A stretch of DNA of 64,000 bases from Planctomycetaceae bacterium (GCA_016793115.1 JAEUIN010000326.1:1-64000); one strand, 5' to 3'. Positions 30,288-38,962 are shown, counted from the stretch's first letter. Notes: generated from the letters alone by a model not told the origin. Translations and numbers: made by a program.

Positions 30288-32405
30288 TTAAGTTTTACGT
30301 TGTAGAAGAATCCGCAGCTTTTCGAATTCGCTCGTATTGAGCTTGCCGTCGCCGTCGGAATCGAAACGCTTAAAAACTACATCGACGATCTGTGGATTTT
30401 CTTTAACCTTCGCCAAGTTTGCGGCGGCCAAGCGAAGTTCTTCGCAGGAGACGCCGCCGTCGTCGTCGGTGTCGCACCGACGAAATAGCGCTCGCGCGAC
30501 CGCTTCACCGGACACGGCACCTCGCGCGCCGCCGCCGCCGCCGGCGCTGCGCTCCGGAAGGGCCTCGCCCGGCTTGGCGTCGGGCACGATGTACTCGACG
30601 TAGCCGAGATGCATTTCGTCGTAGGTCTGCGCGCCCCAGCGAACCGTCTGCGTCGGATCGGGATTGGCCGGGTTGCCGGCGCTGTTGTCGTACCAAGCGG
30701 TGAAGGAAAGCACGTCGCCGCGCGCGAACTTCTTCGGTTCCGCATAGCGGTAGGCAAGTTGCCAATTGAAATCGTAGCGCGGTATGTCGAGCAGGTTTTG
30801 TTCGCCGGCTTTCGTGGTCGCATCGTAGCGGCAGGCTTTGCCGCGCAGGTGCATATGCGGCAACAGCGCGAGCACTTCGACGTCGTGCGGGATTCTCAAT
30901 TGCGCGGTTTCGCGGTGGTTCGCCTCGCCGGGCGGAATGCTGATCCGCGCGTTGACGATGCCGGCGACGCGGACCTCATGTCGGGGCGGTTCCTCGGCGA
31001 ACACGAGTCCGATTTCCGTCTTGTCTTCCGTCGCGGCGCCGTTGGGCGTGTAATGCATCTGAAATCGCAGCACGGTCCCTTTCGGCAAACGCTTCGCGAG
31101 CCCGGCGGGATAAATGATCGAACTGTTGCCCGGAACGTAAATCGCCCAGTAGCCGTCGCGTCCCTCTTGTTGATCGTCGGCCGCCACGGACGCGTCGTCG
31201 GCCCCATGCACGAAAACCAGGACGTGGTGCACGACTTCGCGATTGCCCGGCCGAATTTCGACGGCCCGCACCCACTTGTCTTCCGGCAACTTCGTCTCGA
31301 CGAGGATGTTTTGATACGGCATCGTGCCCGTTGCTTTGATCGCAACCGGTTTGTCGAACGAGAAGATCGCATCGGGCTTACCGATCGACCAGTCGGAAGC
31401 GAAGCGTCGCGTCACGGGGGCATCGGCTTCATCGCCCAGGGGACGTTCTCCGGCCAGCCACTCCAACAGTGCGGCCTCGTCGTCGGGGGAGAGCGAGCGA
31501 TCGTTCGCCCAGACGAGTTCCTGTTCCGATTCGCTCGAAGTCGACTTGGCGTCGGGCGCGGCGAACCAGGGCGGCATCGTGCCCCTCTCGACGACTTGGC
31601 GAATCATCGGCGCGTGGGCCGCGAGGTCGTCGGCCGTGGTGAGCGAGAACGGCGCCGCTCCGCCGTCGCGATGGCACTCCGCGCAATGACGGTCGACGAT
31701 GCGCGAGATCCGATTGTGATAGGTGACGGAGTTGTCGTGCGCTTGATCAAGCGGTCGCTCGGCCGATGCCAAGACGCAGCCGGGAGCGTCGGTCGCGGCG
31801 ACCTCGGGCCGCATGTTCGCGAGCGACGCTTCTAGGGCGTCGGCCAAGTAGCGACGCCGCGGCGCGTCGAGCGAATAGCCGAAGCCGTATTGATCGTCGA
31901 TCGCGCCGTGGTAGACGACCGTGCGGGCGGCGTCGACCACGACGACGTCGGTCGTCGTCCGCGCGCCGATCGCGGCGGACAACGCTTCGTCGGCATCGTG
32001 AACGTAGGTCGTTCCGGCCGGAAACTTTCCGCGCGCCGCGCGCATCGCCGCGACGTCGTCGCTCGACATGGGATTGATCAAGACAAAGCCCACGTCGCGC
32101 GCGGCCGTGTCGGCGGACAGCTTCTCGAGCGTCGGTAAATACTTTTTGCTTAGCGGGCACGAAGTGCTCGTGAGCGCCAGCACCGTCAGGCGGCGGCTCT
32201 TCGCGATTTGCCCCAACCGAAGTTCTCGGCCGTCGAGGTCGCGAATCGCAATGTCGGGCAGCATCCGCCCGATTCCTCGCTCCAAGGGATTGAGCAAACG
32301 CGGACCTTGGCGAAGGTCCGCAGCAGGAGTCGATGCGTCGCTCGGCGCGGCGCAAGCGAAGGCGGCGCAGACGAACGCCGGCGCAAGGCGATAGACGGGC
32401 ATCAT
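30288..32405 (-). CDS. Exported redoxin / cytochrome c / copper monooxygenase-like / EF-hand fusion protein
   Basis: A 705-residue exported protein (signal about 1-24) with four parts. Residues 45-195 form a redoxin domain with a single active-site-position Cys (TSCPLSKKY, Cys83). Residues 225-300 hold one haem motif CAECH (241-245) with a likely Met277 ligand. Residues 330-610 resemble the peptidylglycine hydroxylating monooxygenase fold, with His393-His394, His451, His517, His519 and Met598 (DEMHLGYVEY) matching its two copper sites. Residues 640-700 carry two EF-hand loops (DTDDDGGVSCEE, DSDGDGKLNTSE). Substrate unknown. A single Cys suggests that the redoxin is not a classical disulfide reductase. 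Confidence 0.82.
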   Translation of the reverse strand: MMPVYRLAPAFVCAAFACAAPSDASTPAADLRQGPRLLNPLERGIGRMLPDIAIRDLDGRELRLGQIAKSRRLTVLALTSTSCPLSKKYLPTLEKLSADTAARDVGFVLINPMSSDDVAAMRAARGKFPAGTTYVHDADEALSAAIGARTTTDVVVVDAARTVVYHGAIDDQYGFGYSLDAPRRRYLADALEASLANMRPEVAATDAPGCVLASAERPLDQAHDNSVTYHNRISRIVDRHCAECHRDGGAAPFSLTTADDLAAHAPMIRQVVERGTMPPWFAAPDAKSTSSESEQELVWANDRSLSPDDEAALLEWLAGERPLGDEADAPVTRRFASDWSIGKPDAIFSFDKPVAIKATGTMPYQNILVETKLPEDKWVRAVEIRPGNREVVHHVLVFVHGADDASVAADDQQEGRDGYWAIYVPGNSSIIYPAGLAKRLPKGTVLRFQMHYTPNGAATEDKTEIGLVFAEEPPRHEVRVAGIVNARISIPPGEANHRETAQLRIPHDVEVLALLPHMHLRGKACRYDATTKAGEQNLLDIPRYDFNWQLAYRYAEPKKFARGDVLSFTAWYDNSAGNPANPDPTQTVRWGAQTYDEMHLGYVEYIVPDAKPGEALPERSAGGGGGARGAVSGEAVARALFRRCDTDDDGGVSCEELRLAAANLAKVKENPQIVDVVFKRFDSDGDGKLNTSEFEKLRILLQRKT

Positions 32406-32767
32406 GGCGAAAGCGGATAAGGGAGGTCGGGCTGAAGTTCGGATCGTCGAAGTACCTACCCCGGACCCGACGGAAAAGTTCCGGCGAGTGGTTGAATTTC
32501 ACTCCTCACGGCGATTTGTACCTTGCCGGCGCGATTCATTTTCACCCTGCCGCCTTCATCGTTTTGACGACATTCGTTTTTACCGGCCAACGCCGAATAT
32601 CTTCATAAGCAATTGCGCAATTCTCGGGACTTTCGCACGTTTGCAGCGCGTCCGGCGCGTTACCGCGGATCAAGGCACGGCAACTGCTTACTGTTTCGTA
32701 ATGCCCGCTCTGCCGCCGATTTACTCTCGCGAAATTCTTGAACGCTCACCGGATCGAGGAATGAATT
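32406..32767. other. Divergent promoter region between the fusion protein and the YXWXPGYW gene
   Basis: There is no convincing gene; the plus-strand frames here read as shadows. It must hold two divergent promoters. The ribosome-binding site GAGGA (32756-32760), seven bases before the ATG at 32768, is the clearest signal. A sigma-54-like element is annotated separately. Confidence 0.45.
32673..32688 (+). promoter_or_regulatory. Candidate sigma-54 (-24/-12) promoter
   Basis: AGGCACGGCAACTGCT keeps GG and GC at the required 10-base separation and matches TGGCACG-N4-TTGCW except at the first base and the first T of TTGC. It lies about 80 bases before the ATG at 32768. Inference from consensus. 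Confidence 0.25.
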
Positions 32768-35062
32768 ATGTCTTCATTGGCCCGCGCCGCCGTGTTGGCG
32801 GCGATAGTCGGTTATATCGTTTCGCAACCTTGCCCGGTCGTCGCCCAAGCCCCGGCTCCGATCGGGGCGGATCCAGGCGAGGTGCTCACGCGCGGGCCGA
32901 TCCATGAAGCGTTCGCCGTACCGGTCGGGTTCGACCCCGCGGTCGGCGCAGTCATCACGAGGGAGCCGCCGGCGGACGTGGAGGAACTTCCGCCGGAAGT
33001 TTCCCCCGACGACCCGAATGCGATCTGGATCGGCGGCTATTGGGTCTGGGACGACGAACGTAACGACTTTATCTGGATTAGCGGCGTGTGGCGCGTGCCT
33101 CCCCCTGATCATCGCTGGGTGAGCGGCTATTGGACGCAAGTCGAAGGCGGATTTCAGCGGATCGCCGGCTTCTGGTCGCCGCTTGATACGCGCGTCGTCA
33201 ATTATGTGCCGATGCCGCCCGAAAGCTTAGAGGCCGGGCCTAATGCGCCGGCTCCCGGCGACAATTACTTCTGGGTCCCCGGCCAATGGGTCTGGGCGGA
33301 CGGACGTTACGCGTGGCGCGGCGGCTACTGGGCTCCTTCGCAAACCAATTGGGTCTGGATACCCGCCACGTATTACTACACTCCGCGCGGCTGCATCTAC
33401 AGCGCGGGCTATTGGGATTATCCGTCATGGTCGAGTCGCGGCATGATGTTCGCGCCCGTCTACTTCCAACCTGCCGTCTATGCTCAACCAAATTTCCGTT
33501 ACGCGCCGCGCGTATTGATTGCGGCGACCCAAGTGCTCGTGCATCTGTTCGCGCGGCCGAACTACGGGAGCTACTACTTCGGCGACTACTACGGCAATCA
33601 ATACGCCGGAGCCGGCTACTATCCGTGGTTCGCGGCGGCAAACGTGAACCGCGGAGCCGGTTGGTACGATCCGTTCTACGTCTACCAGCGAACACATTAC
33701 GGCCGGACCAATCCGAATTGGCTCGACGACTATCGTCGGTCGTACACTTACTTCGCGTCGAACCAAGACGCGCGCCCGCGACATACCTATGCGGAACAAC
33801 GCCGCTTCGCGGAGCGGAACAACTTGCGCGACATCGATTTCTCCAAGGTCGGCTTGCAACAAGCGAATCCGATTCAAACGACGATCCTCGGAGTAGCATT
33901 GAACGACGCCGTCAGCAATCAGTCGCTTGCGAAGCAGATTCGTAAGGTCGACGAACGACAGCGCGAAAGCTGGCAAAAACGCTCGCAAGAGATCAAGCAA
34001 TTTGCGAAGCAACAACGGCTTGATGTTGAAACTAGGAGTGCCGGAAGCGTCGCTCTCGATGGGGCCGCCGGCCGCGGTCCAGGATCCCGTCCCGATCCTA
34101 ACGCCCGCCCCGATGCCCAACGCCGCGCGTCGGTCGAACCGCAGGCCGCGCCGTCGCTGCAGCTGCCGGAAGTGACTCCCGAAGTCGCCGCCGCGGCGAA
34201 GCCGGCGGGCGGTGAAGCACCTCCGCCGAAGGATGCAGCGCCGAATCCCAGCCCGGATCGCCCGCAGCCTGATGTCGGTCGCGTCCCAGGCCGCGGGCCT
34301 AATGAGAACGTTGGCAACGGTCGCGGTTCTGATCCCTCGCGCGTCGGCGGGCGGCCGCCGCGCCCCGGCGAACCGGACCGAACGAATTTGAACTTGCCGC
34401 CTCGTGATGCGACCGCGACGCCCATTCCCGGTACCGGCGATACCGGAACCTCGCGGCCCGTCGAAATGCCGCGTGTGACCGACAACCCAAGCATTCGACC
34501 GCCTGAGGCGGGAAGCCCAAACGTGCCGCCCGGCACGCCGTCGCCGAGCGATCGAGTTCAACGCGGTAATCGGGCCGGCAGCCTTGAGCCGGGGGAGCCG
34601 CGCCAAGACCTGCCGCGGAATCCGGCGGGCATGGTTCCGCCGGGCCAAACGCCTGGTGCTGCCGTGCCGCCGGGGCCGGGAAGCGGTTCGCGAGCGCGAG
34701 TCAATGCGCCGGGCGGCTCCATTCCTAACGCCGTGAATCCCGCTGAACTTCCTCCGGGCCTCCGCAAGCAGATGGGACGAGGGCAAGCCGATCCGCCGGG
34801 AGATCGTAGTCCGCCGACCGGCACGCGGCCCCCGGCACTAAATTCTCCGCCGCAAAGTAATCTGTCGACGGGCGGATTTCCGCCGGGGCAGCAACGCAAA
34901 CGCGAAGGTCGGCCGCCTCAGGCGGGACCGAAATCGGAATCGGACCGCGGTCCGCCTCCCCGAGCCGCAGCGCCTAGCGATAACGCGCCTTCTCCGAGCG
35001 GGGCTCGACCCGATAAGAAGAAAGAAAAAGACAAGGAAGAAAAAGAAAAGAAGAAGAAATAG
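32768..35062 (+). CDS. Exported YXWXPGYW-repeat protein with proline-rich tail
   Basis: The product has 764 residues. A signal peptide (about 1-27, SLARAAVLAAIVGYIVSQPC) is followed by at least seven aromatic repeats of the WxxGxW type (IWIGGYWVW, IWISGVWRV, RWVSGYW, RIAGFW, FWVPGQWVW, AWRGGYW, YSAGYWDY). A Tyr/Asn-rich region comes next, then about 350 residues of Pro/Gly/Arg-rich disorder ending in a Lys/Glu run. YXWXPGYW proteins are common in planctomycetes and thought to be surface or periplasmic; their function is unknown. GAGGA at 32756-32760 supports this ATG. Two stem-loops follow the stop. Confidence 0.85.
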   Translation: MSSLARAAVLAAIVGYIVSQPCPVVAQAPAPIGADPGEVLTRGPIHEAFAVPVGFDPAVGAVITREPPADVEELPPEVSPDDPNAIWIGGYWVWDDERNDFIWISGVWRVPPPDHRWVSGYWTQVEGGFQRIAGFWSPLDTRVVNYVPMPPESLEAGPNAPAPGDNYFWVPGQWVWADGRYAWRGGYWAPSQTNWVWIPATYYYTPRGCIYSAGYWDYPSWSSRGMMFAPVYFQPAVYAQPNFRYAPRVLIAATQVLVHLFARPNYGSYYFGDYYGNQYAGAGYYPWFAAANVNRGAGWYDPFYVYQRTHYGRTNPNWLDDYRRSYTYFASNQDARPRHTYAEQRRFAERNNLRDIDFSKVGLQQANPIQTTILGVALNDAVSNQSLAKQIRKVDERQRESWQKRSQEIKQFAKQQRLDVETRSAGSVALDGAAGRGPGSRPDPNARPDAQRRASVEPQAAPSLQLPEVTPEVAAAAKPAGGEAPPPKDAAPNPSPDRPQPDVGRVPGRGPNENVGNGRGSDPSRVGGRPPRPGEPDRTNLNLPPRDATATPIPGTGDTGTSRPVEMPRVTDNPSIRPPEAGSPNVPPGTPSPSDRVQRGNRAGSLEPGEPRQDLPRNPAGMVPPGQTPGAAVPPGPGSGSRARVNAPGGSIPNAVNPAELPPGLRKQMGRGQADPPGDRSPPTGTRPPALNSPPQSNLSTGGFPPGQQRKREGRPPQAGPKSESDRGPPPRAAAPSDNAPSPSGARPDKKKEKDKEEKEKKKK

Positions 35063-35128
35063 GGGCGATGCGTCGCCCGATCGAGTTCGATGGTCAAGCA
35101 CGGGAGGAAGAACAGCCCGTGCTTGACC
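35063..35128 (+). terminator. Two stem-loops after the stop codon, candidate terminator
   Basis: Directly after the TAG, GGGCGA (35063-35068) pairs with TCGCCC (35073-35078) around a four-base loop. Then GGTCAAGCACGGG (35092-35104) pairs perfectly over 13 bp with CCCGTGCTTGACC (35116-35128), with an 11-base loop. Only a short T run (ATTTTGG) follows, so termination strength is uncertain. Confidence 0.55.
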
Positions 35129-35194
35129 GCATTTTGGCGGAAATTGGCTGCGGACGGTTGCTGTTGTTTAGCAAACCGGCGAGGGCGATAAACC

Positions 35195-35223
35195 TTGTCT
35201 CACCCGCCGGCCGACGTTATTAT
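35195..35223 (+). promoter_or_regulatory. Candidate sigma-70 promoter for the DUF1501 gene
   Basis: TTGTCT (35195-35200) and TATTAT (35218-35223) have an exact 17-base spacer; the -10 matches 5 of 6 consensus bases. It would give a leader of about 110 bases before the ATG at 35342. Confidence 0.45.
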
Positions 35224-35341
35224 CGGCGCTCGTTGATGCTTGCCGCGATAGCCTGCGTGTCCGGCCGATCGCGAATGTCCCTCCTGCCTCGTTTCCCTGC
35301 CTGGTCCGCTCTCCCGCCATAATCCTTCGAGGGCTGTTGCG

Positions 35342-36790
35342 ATGCTCACCGTTTATGGCGGTTTCGATCGCCTGTGCTCGGGTATTTCGCGGCGCAAATT
35401 GCTGCAGGTCGGCGGGGCCGGGTTGTTTGGTCTGACGCTCCCCAAGGTGCTCGCGGCTGAAGAGCTCCACCACGCCGGGGGCGGCTCGCCGAAGCCGAGG
35501 GCCAAGAGCGTGATCTTCCTGCTGCTCTACGGCGGGCCGAGCCAACTCGAAACGTTTGACATGAAGCCCGACGCGCCGAGCACGCTGCGCGGGCCGTTTC
35601 AGCCGATCGCCGCGCGCACGCCCGAGTTGCGCATCAGCGAACACTTGCCGAGGTTGGCAGCGGCAAGCGATAAATTTTGCGTCGTGCGTTCAATGACGCA
35701 TCCATACAACGACCACAGCACGGCGGGCCATTACATTCAAACAGGTCGGCCGTGGCACGTACCGATCGGGGCCGGTTTCAACGCTACGAGCAAAGATTGG
35801 CCGGCGATGGGCTCGATCGTCGAATACATGGAGCAGCGTCGCGGCCGGCTGCGCGACGTCCCCAACTACGCCTACTTGCCGAATCTACTGGGCCACCTGC
35901 AAAAGTTTTCCACGCGGCTTGATCGGCCCGGCGGCTACGGCGGTTGGCTCGGTCGCGGCTACGATCCGCTGGCGACCGACATCAAGAAGCGAGATCCCGA
36001 CGACAATCCTTACTTCCGCAATTGCACCGACGACGAACTCGACTACCGCATCAAAGGCTTATCGAGCGACGGTGAGATGACGCTCGACCGACTCGACGGC
36101 CGCCGCTCGTTGCTGGAACAGTTCGACGTCGCGCGGCGCGGCATCGAAGCGAAGCCGGCGGGCATCGACTCGTACGATAAGTTTCGGCATCGCGCGCTCG
36201 CGCTCGTGAGCTCGCCGAAAACCCGCGACGCGCTCGACATTCGGCAAGAATCGGCCGCAATGCGCGATCGCTACGGCCGGCATCTGTTCGGCCAATCGGT
36301 GCTCGTCGCCCGCCGGCTCGTCGAAGCCGGCACTCGATTCGTGACCGTCGCTTGGGACACGCCCAACGGCTACTCCTGGGATTCTCACATCAACGCCGAC
36401 GATCAACGCGACTTTTTGCTCCCAGGCCTCGATCAAACGCTCTCCGCTCTGCTCGAAGACTTGGAGCAACGCGGCTTGCTGGATGAAACGCTCGTGGTTT
36501 GCTGCGGCGAAATGGGACGCACGCCGAAAGCCGGCAAGAACTGGGGACGCGGTCACTGGAGCACGTTGTTTCCGGCGATTCTCGCCGGGGCAGGCGTTCG
36601 CGGCGGCACGTTATATGGAGCCAGCGATCGCGACGCCGCCTATCCCGTCGAAAAGCCGACGTCGCCCGAAGACCTTGCGGCGACGATCTTCACCGCCTTA
36701 GGCATCGACCCTGCGCAACGCATCCACGATCCGCAAGGCCGCCCGGTCGCGCTGACCGACGACGGCGAATCGCTGCCGATCTTCGGATGA
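35342..36790 (+). CDS. Tat-exported DUF1501 protein
   Basis: A 482-residue member of the sulfatase-like DUF1501 family, abundant in planctomycetes. The N-terminus carries a twin-arginine signal (SRRKLLQVGGAGLFGLTLP). The body has typical segments VIFLLLYGGPSQLETFD, VRSMTHPYNDHSTAGHYIQTG, LDETLVVCCGEMGRTPKAG and GHWSTLFPAILAGAGVRGGT. The fold resembles alkaline phosphatase and sulfatase enzymes, but no activity is established. It usually pairs with a DUF1549/DUF1553 cytochrome; here it stands alone, while a second DUF1501 gene in this window (44282) has the partner. Confidence 0.92.
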   Translation: MLTVYGGFDRLCSGISRRKLLQVGGAGLFGLTLPKVLAAEELHHAGGGSPKPRAKSVIFLLLYGGPSQLETFDMKPDAPSTLRGPFQPIAARTPELRISEHLPRLAAASDKFCVVRSMTHPYNDHSTAGHYIQTGRPWHVPIGAGFNATSKDWPAMGSIVEYMEQRRGRLRDVPNYAYLPNLLGHLQKFSTRLDRPGGYGGWLGRGYDPLATDIKKRDPDDNPYFRNCTDDELDYRIKGLSSDGEMTLDRLDGRRSLLEQFDVARRGIEAKPAGIDSYDKFRHRALALVSSPKTRDALDIRQESAAMRDRYGRHLFGQSVLVARRLVEAGTRFVTVAWDTPNGYSWDSHINADDQRDFLLPGLDQTLSALLEDLEQRGLLDETLVVCCGEMGRTPKAGKNWGRGHWSTLFPAILAGAGVRGGTLYGASDRDAAYPVEKPTSPEDLAATIFTALGIDPAQRIHDPQGRPVALTDDGESLPIFG

Positions 36791-36806
36791 CGTTTCGCAC
36801 ACGCCG

Positions 36807-37160
36807 TCAACCCTTCACGCGATAGCCGATGCGTTCGAGTGCCGCACGCACCGCGTCGAGATGTTTGCCTTGGATCTCGATCGTGTCGTCTTTGTGCGTG
36901 CCGCCTGCGCCGCAGGCCGCTTTGAGTTGCCCTACGAGCCCGGGGAAATCATTGTCGGCGGCGGCGAGCCCGCGGACCACGGTGACGAATCGTCCGCCGG
37001 TTCGCTTCTCGACGGCGAGCTTCGCCGACTGCTTGTTCGGCGGCAACGATTCGCGCGCCGGCGCCGGCGGGGGCGGGCACCGGCACTCCGCTTCGAGAGC
37101 GCCGCAGCGATCACAGCGCGGCGGTACGTCCCATTGTGTTCCGGCGAAGAGGCGTCCCAT
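36807..37160 (-). CDS. yciH: SUI1/YciH-family translation factor
   Basis: A 117-residue protein with the eIF1/SUI1 fold at its C-terminal end (about 50-117). It has the family's GLVGQLKAACGAGGTHKDD and IEIQGKHLDAVRAALERIGY. The N-terminal CDRCGALEAECRC could bind zinc. In E. coli YciH can affect start-codon selection but is not essential; its role in bacteria is modest. It converges with the DUF1501 gene, 16 bases apart. Confidence 0.9.
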   Translation of the reverse strand: MGRLFAGTQWDVPPRCDRCGALEAECRCPPPPAPARESLPPNKQSAKLAVEKRTGGRFVTVVRGLAAADNDFPGLVGQLKAACGAGGTHKDDTIEIQGKHLDAVRAALERIGYRVKG

Positions 37161-37232
37161 CGATTTTGTTATCCCCCAGGAAGCGGCGGAAGAATCGCTA
37201 TTTGATCGAATCTCGCCCGCTCCGCAAATGCG

Positions 37233-37261
37233 TTGCGATTCGCCGTCGACGGCGACATACT
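37233..37261 (+). promoter_or_regulatory. Candidate promoter with palindromic operator-like spacer
   Basis: TTGCGA (37233-37238) and CATACT (37256-37261) flank a 17-base spacer. The spacer contains the perfect 16-base palindrome TCGCCGTCGACGGCGA (37240-37255). It lies 60 bases before the Gfo/Idh/MocA ATG. Consensus matches are 4 of 6 for both boxes. Confidence 0.3.
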
Positions 37262-37320
37262 AATCGTTCCCGCCCGCGTTTCCTTCCGCATTTTTCTCCG
37301 CACCGTTTGGGAGTTCTTCG

Positions 37321-38658
37321 ATGTCGCTGCGCACTTCGCGTCGTACGTTCGTTAAATCGTTGGCCGCCGCAGGCGCGCTCGGTTCGTTTTCGGCCGTGAG
37401 CTACGGCCGCGTTTTCAAAGCGCAAGAGAAACTGCGCGTCGCGAGCATCGGCACCGGCGGTAAAGGGTGGAGCGACTTGAACGGCGTCGCCGCGAGCCCC
37501 GCGGTCGAAGTCGTCGCGCTCTGCAACATCGACGATTCGAAGCAACACCTCGGCCAAGCGAAAGAGAAGTATTCGCAGGCCCGCGTCTACGCCGATTGGC
37601 GCAAGCTGCTCGATGAAGCGAAAGACATCGACGGCGTGATCGTGAGCACGCCCGACCACATGCATGCGCCGATTTCGCTCGCGGCGATGGCGCTCGGCAA
37701 GCACGTGTTCTGCCAGAAGCCGCTCACACACACCGTGTTTGAAGCTCGCCAAATGACGCTCGCCGCGAAGAAGGCCGGCGTGGTCACGCAGATGGGCAAC
37801 CAAATTCAATCGCACGAAGCCTATCGTACGGCCGTCGCCGCCGTGCATAGCGGCCTCATCGGCAAGGTGAAGGCGGTTCACTCCTGGCAAGGCGGCTCGC
37901 CGCGTTGGCCGCGGGCCATCGAGCGCCCCGCCGGCAGCGACCCGATTCCCGCCGGCGTGCATTGGGACTTGTGGCTCGGCGTCGCTCCGGAGCGGCCTTA
38001 CAAGGCGGAGATGTATCACCCGTTCAACTGGCGCGGCTGGCAAGACTACGGCACCGGCCAACTTGGCGACTTCGGCTGTCACATTCTTGATCCGGTCTTC
38101 AAGTCGCTGAAGCTCACCGCGCCGACGAGCCTCGTCGCGGAAGCCCCGCCGATTAACAACGAGTCGTGGACCAAGAGCGCCACGGTCCGCTACCAATTTC
38201 CGGGTACGGAATACACGACCGGGCCGATCATCGTCACTTGGTACGACGCCGAAGGCGTGCAACCGCCGCGCGACGTGCTCGGCGACGTTCCGGCCGACGC
38301 CCAGCTTCCAAACGCAGGCAGCGTGCTCGTCGGCGAGAAGGGTTCGCTGGTCGTGCCGCATGTCAAGCTGCCGACCGCGTATCCGTTGGACAAGTTCAAG
38401 GAAGTGCCCCACGTGGCCGGCGTCGACCACTACGTGCAATGGGCCGATGCTTGCCGCGGCGTCGGCGAAACGACCTCGCATTTCGACTACGCCGGCCCGC
38501 TCACCGAAACGGTGATGCTCGGCACGATCGCCGTGCGGTTGCCGAAAGAAGAACTCAAGTGGGACGCCGCGAAGCTCACGATTACCAACTCCTCGACGGC
38601 GCAGGCCATGGTGTCGAAGCCGTACCGCAAGGGTTGGGAACCGGCTTGGATCGGCTAA
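37321..38658 (+). CDS. Tat-exported Gfo/Idh/MocA-family oxidoreductase
   Basis: A 445-residue NAD(P)-dependent sugar or inositol dehydrogenase-like enzyme. It has a twin-arginine signal (SRRTFVKSLAAAGALGSF), so it should be exported folded with its cofactor. The Rossmann motif is VASIGTGGKGWSDL. The nucleotide-site segment VSTPDHMHAPISLAAM and the CQKPLTHT motif, with the usual Lys, follow. GQLGDFGCHILDPVFK carries the Asp/His pair found in active members. The exact substrate is unknown. The large number of Tat-exported paralogues is a planctomycete trait. Confidence 0.92.
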   Translation: MSLRTSRRTFVKSLAAAGALGSFSAVSYGRVFKAQEKLRVASIGTGGKGWSDLNGVAASPAVEVVALCNIDDSKQHLGQAKEKYSQARVYADWRKLLDEAKDIDGVIVSTPDHMHAPISLAAMALGKHVFCQKPLTHTVFEARQMTLAAKKAGVVTQMGNQIQSHEAYRTAVAAVHSGLIGKVKAVHSWQGGSPRWPRAIERPAGSDPIPAGVHWDLWLGVAPERPYKAEMYHPFNWRGWQDYGTGQLGDFGCHILDPVFKSLKLTAPTSLVAEAPPINNESWTKSATVRYQFPGTEYTTGPIIVTWYDAEGVQPPRDVLGDVPADAQLPNAGSVLVGEKGSLVVPHVKLPTAYPLDKFKEVPHVAGVDHYVQWADACRGVGETTSHFDYAGPLTETVMLGTIAVRLPKEELKWDAAKLTITNSSTAQAMVSKPYRKGWEPAWIG

Positions 38659-38962
38659 GCCGCAAAGGGCCGCAGCATTGGGCGCGTCGACTGCGGCGGC
38701 CGGTGAAATCGTCATCGTCGTCCTGTGGTCGGTGCGCATTTATTCGAGGGATAGATGCGCACCCCTATTGTCTTACTTAAATCCGCGCATCTATCGACCG
38801 AATAGATGCGCGGTTTGCGCATCTTTTCGAGCGCAGTCTTCGCTGCGGACGAAGGCGATCCCGCACCCCGCAACGTACAAGCTGCCGCGCGCGATTTCCA
38901 ACGCAGTTTTTGGCCGGCCCCCGAGTCGTCGCGGCGGCCGGAAATTGCCGCGGGCGGCTACG
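38659..38962. other. Intergenic region between convergent genes, carries a double-hairpin repeat
   Basis: No gene is seen. The Gfo/Idh/MocA gene and the minus-strand enolase-superfamily gene end here. The middle is filled by the double hairpin at 38731-38813. A further partial GCGCATCT copy (38817-38824) followed by TTTT could let the second hairpin end transcription. Confidence 0.6.
38731..38813. repeat. Tandem hairpins built on GCGCATCTAT
   Basis: Hairpin one: GGTGCGCAT (38731-38739) pairs with ATGCGCACC (38755-38763), and TAT with ATA after one mismatch, with a seven-base loop. Hairpin two: CCGCGCATCTAT (38783-38794) pairs perfectly with ATAGATGCGCGG (38802-38813), again with a seven-base loop. 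The two are 19 bases apart and share the same core. Confidence 0.85.

Noticed and set aside
33425-34786. A 453-codon minus-strand frame under the YXWXPGYW gene
   Set aside because: The plus-strand frame has a signal peptide, ribosome-binding site and family repeats; the minus frame is Arg-rich without recognisable features.
38731-38813. CRISPR array or attC-type integron site
   Set aside because: Only two hairpins with no regular spacers, no cas genes and no integrase nearby.
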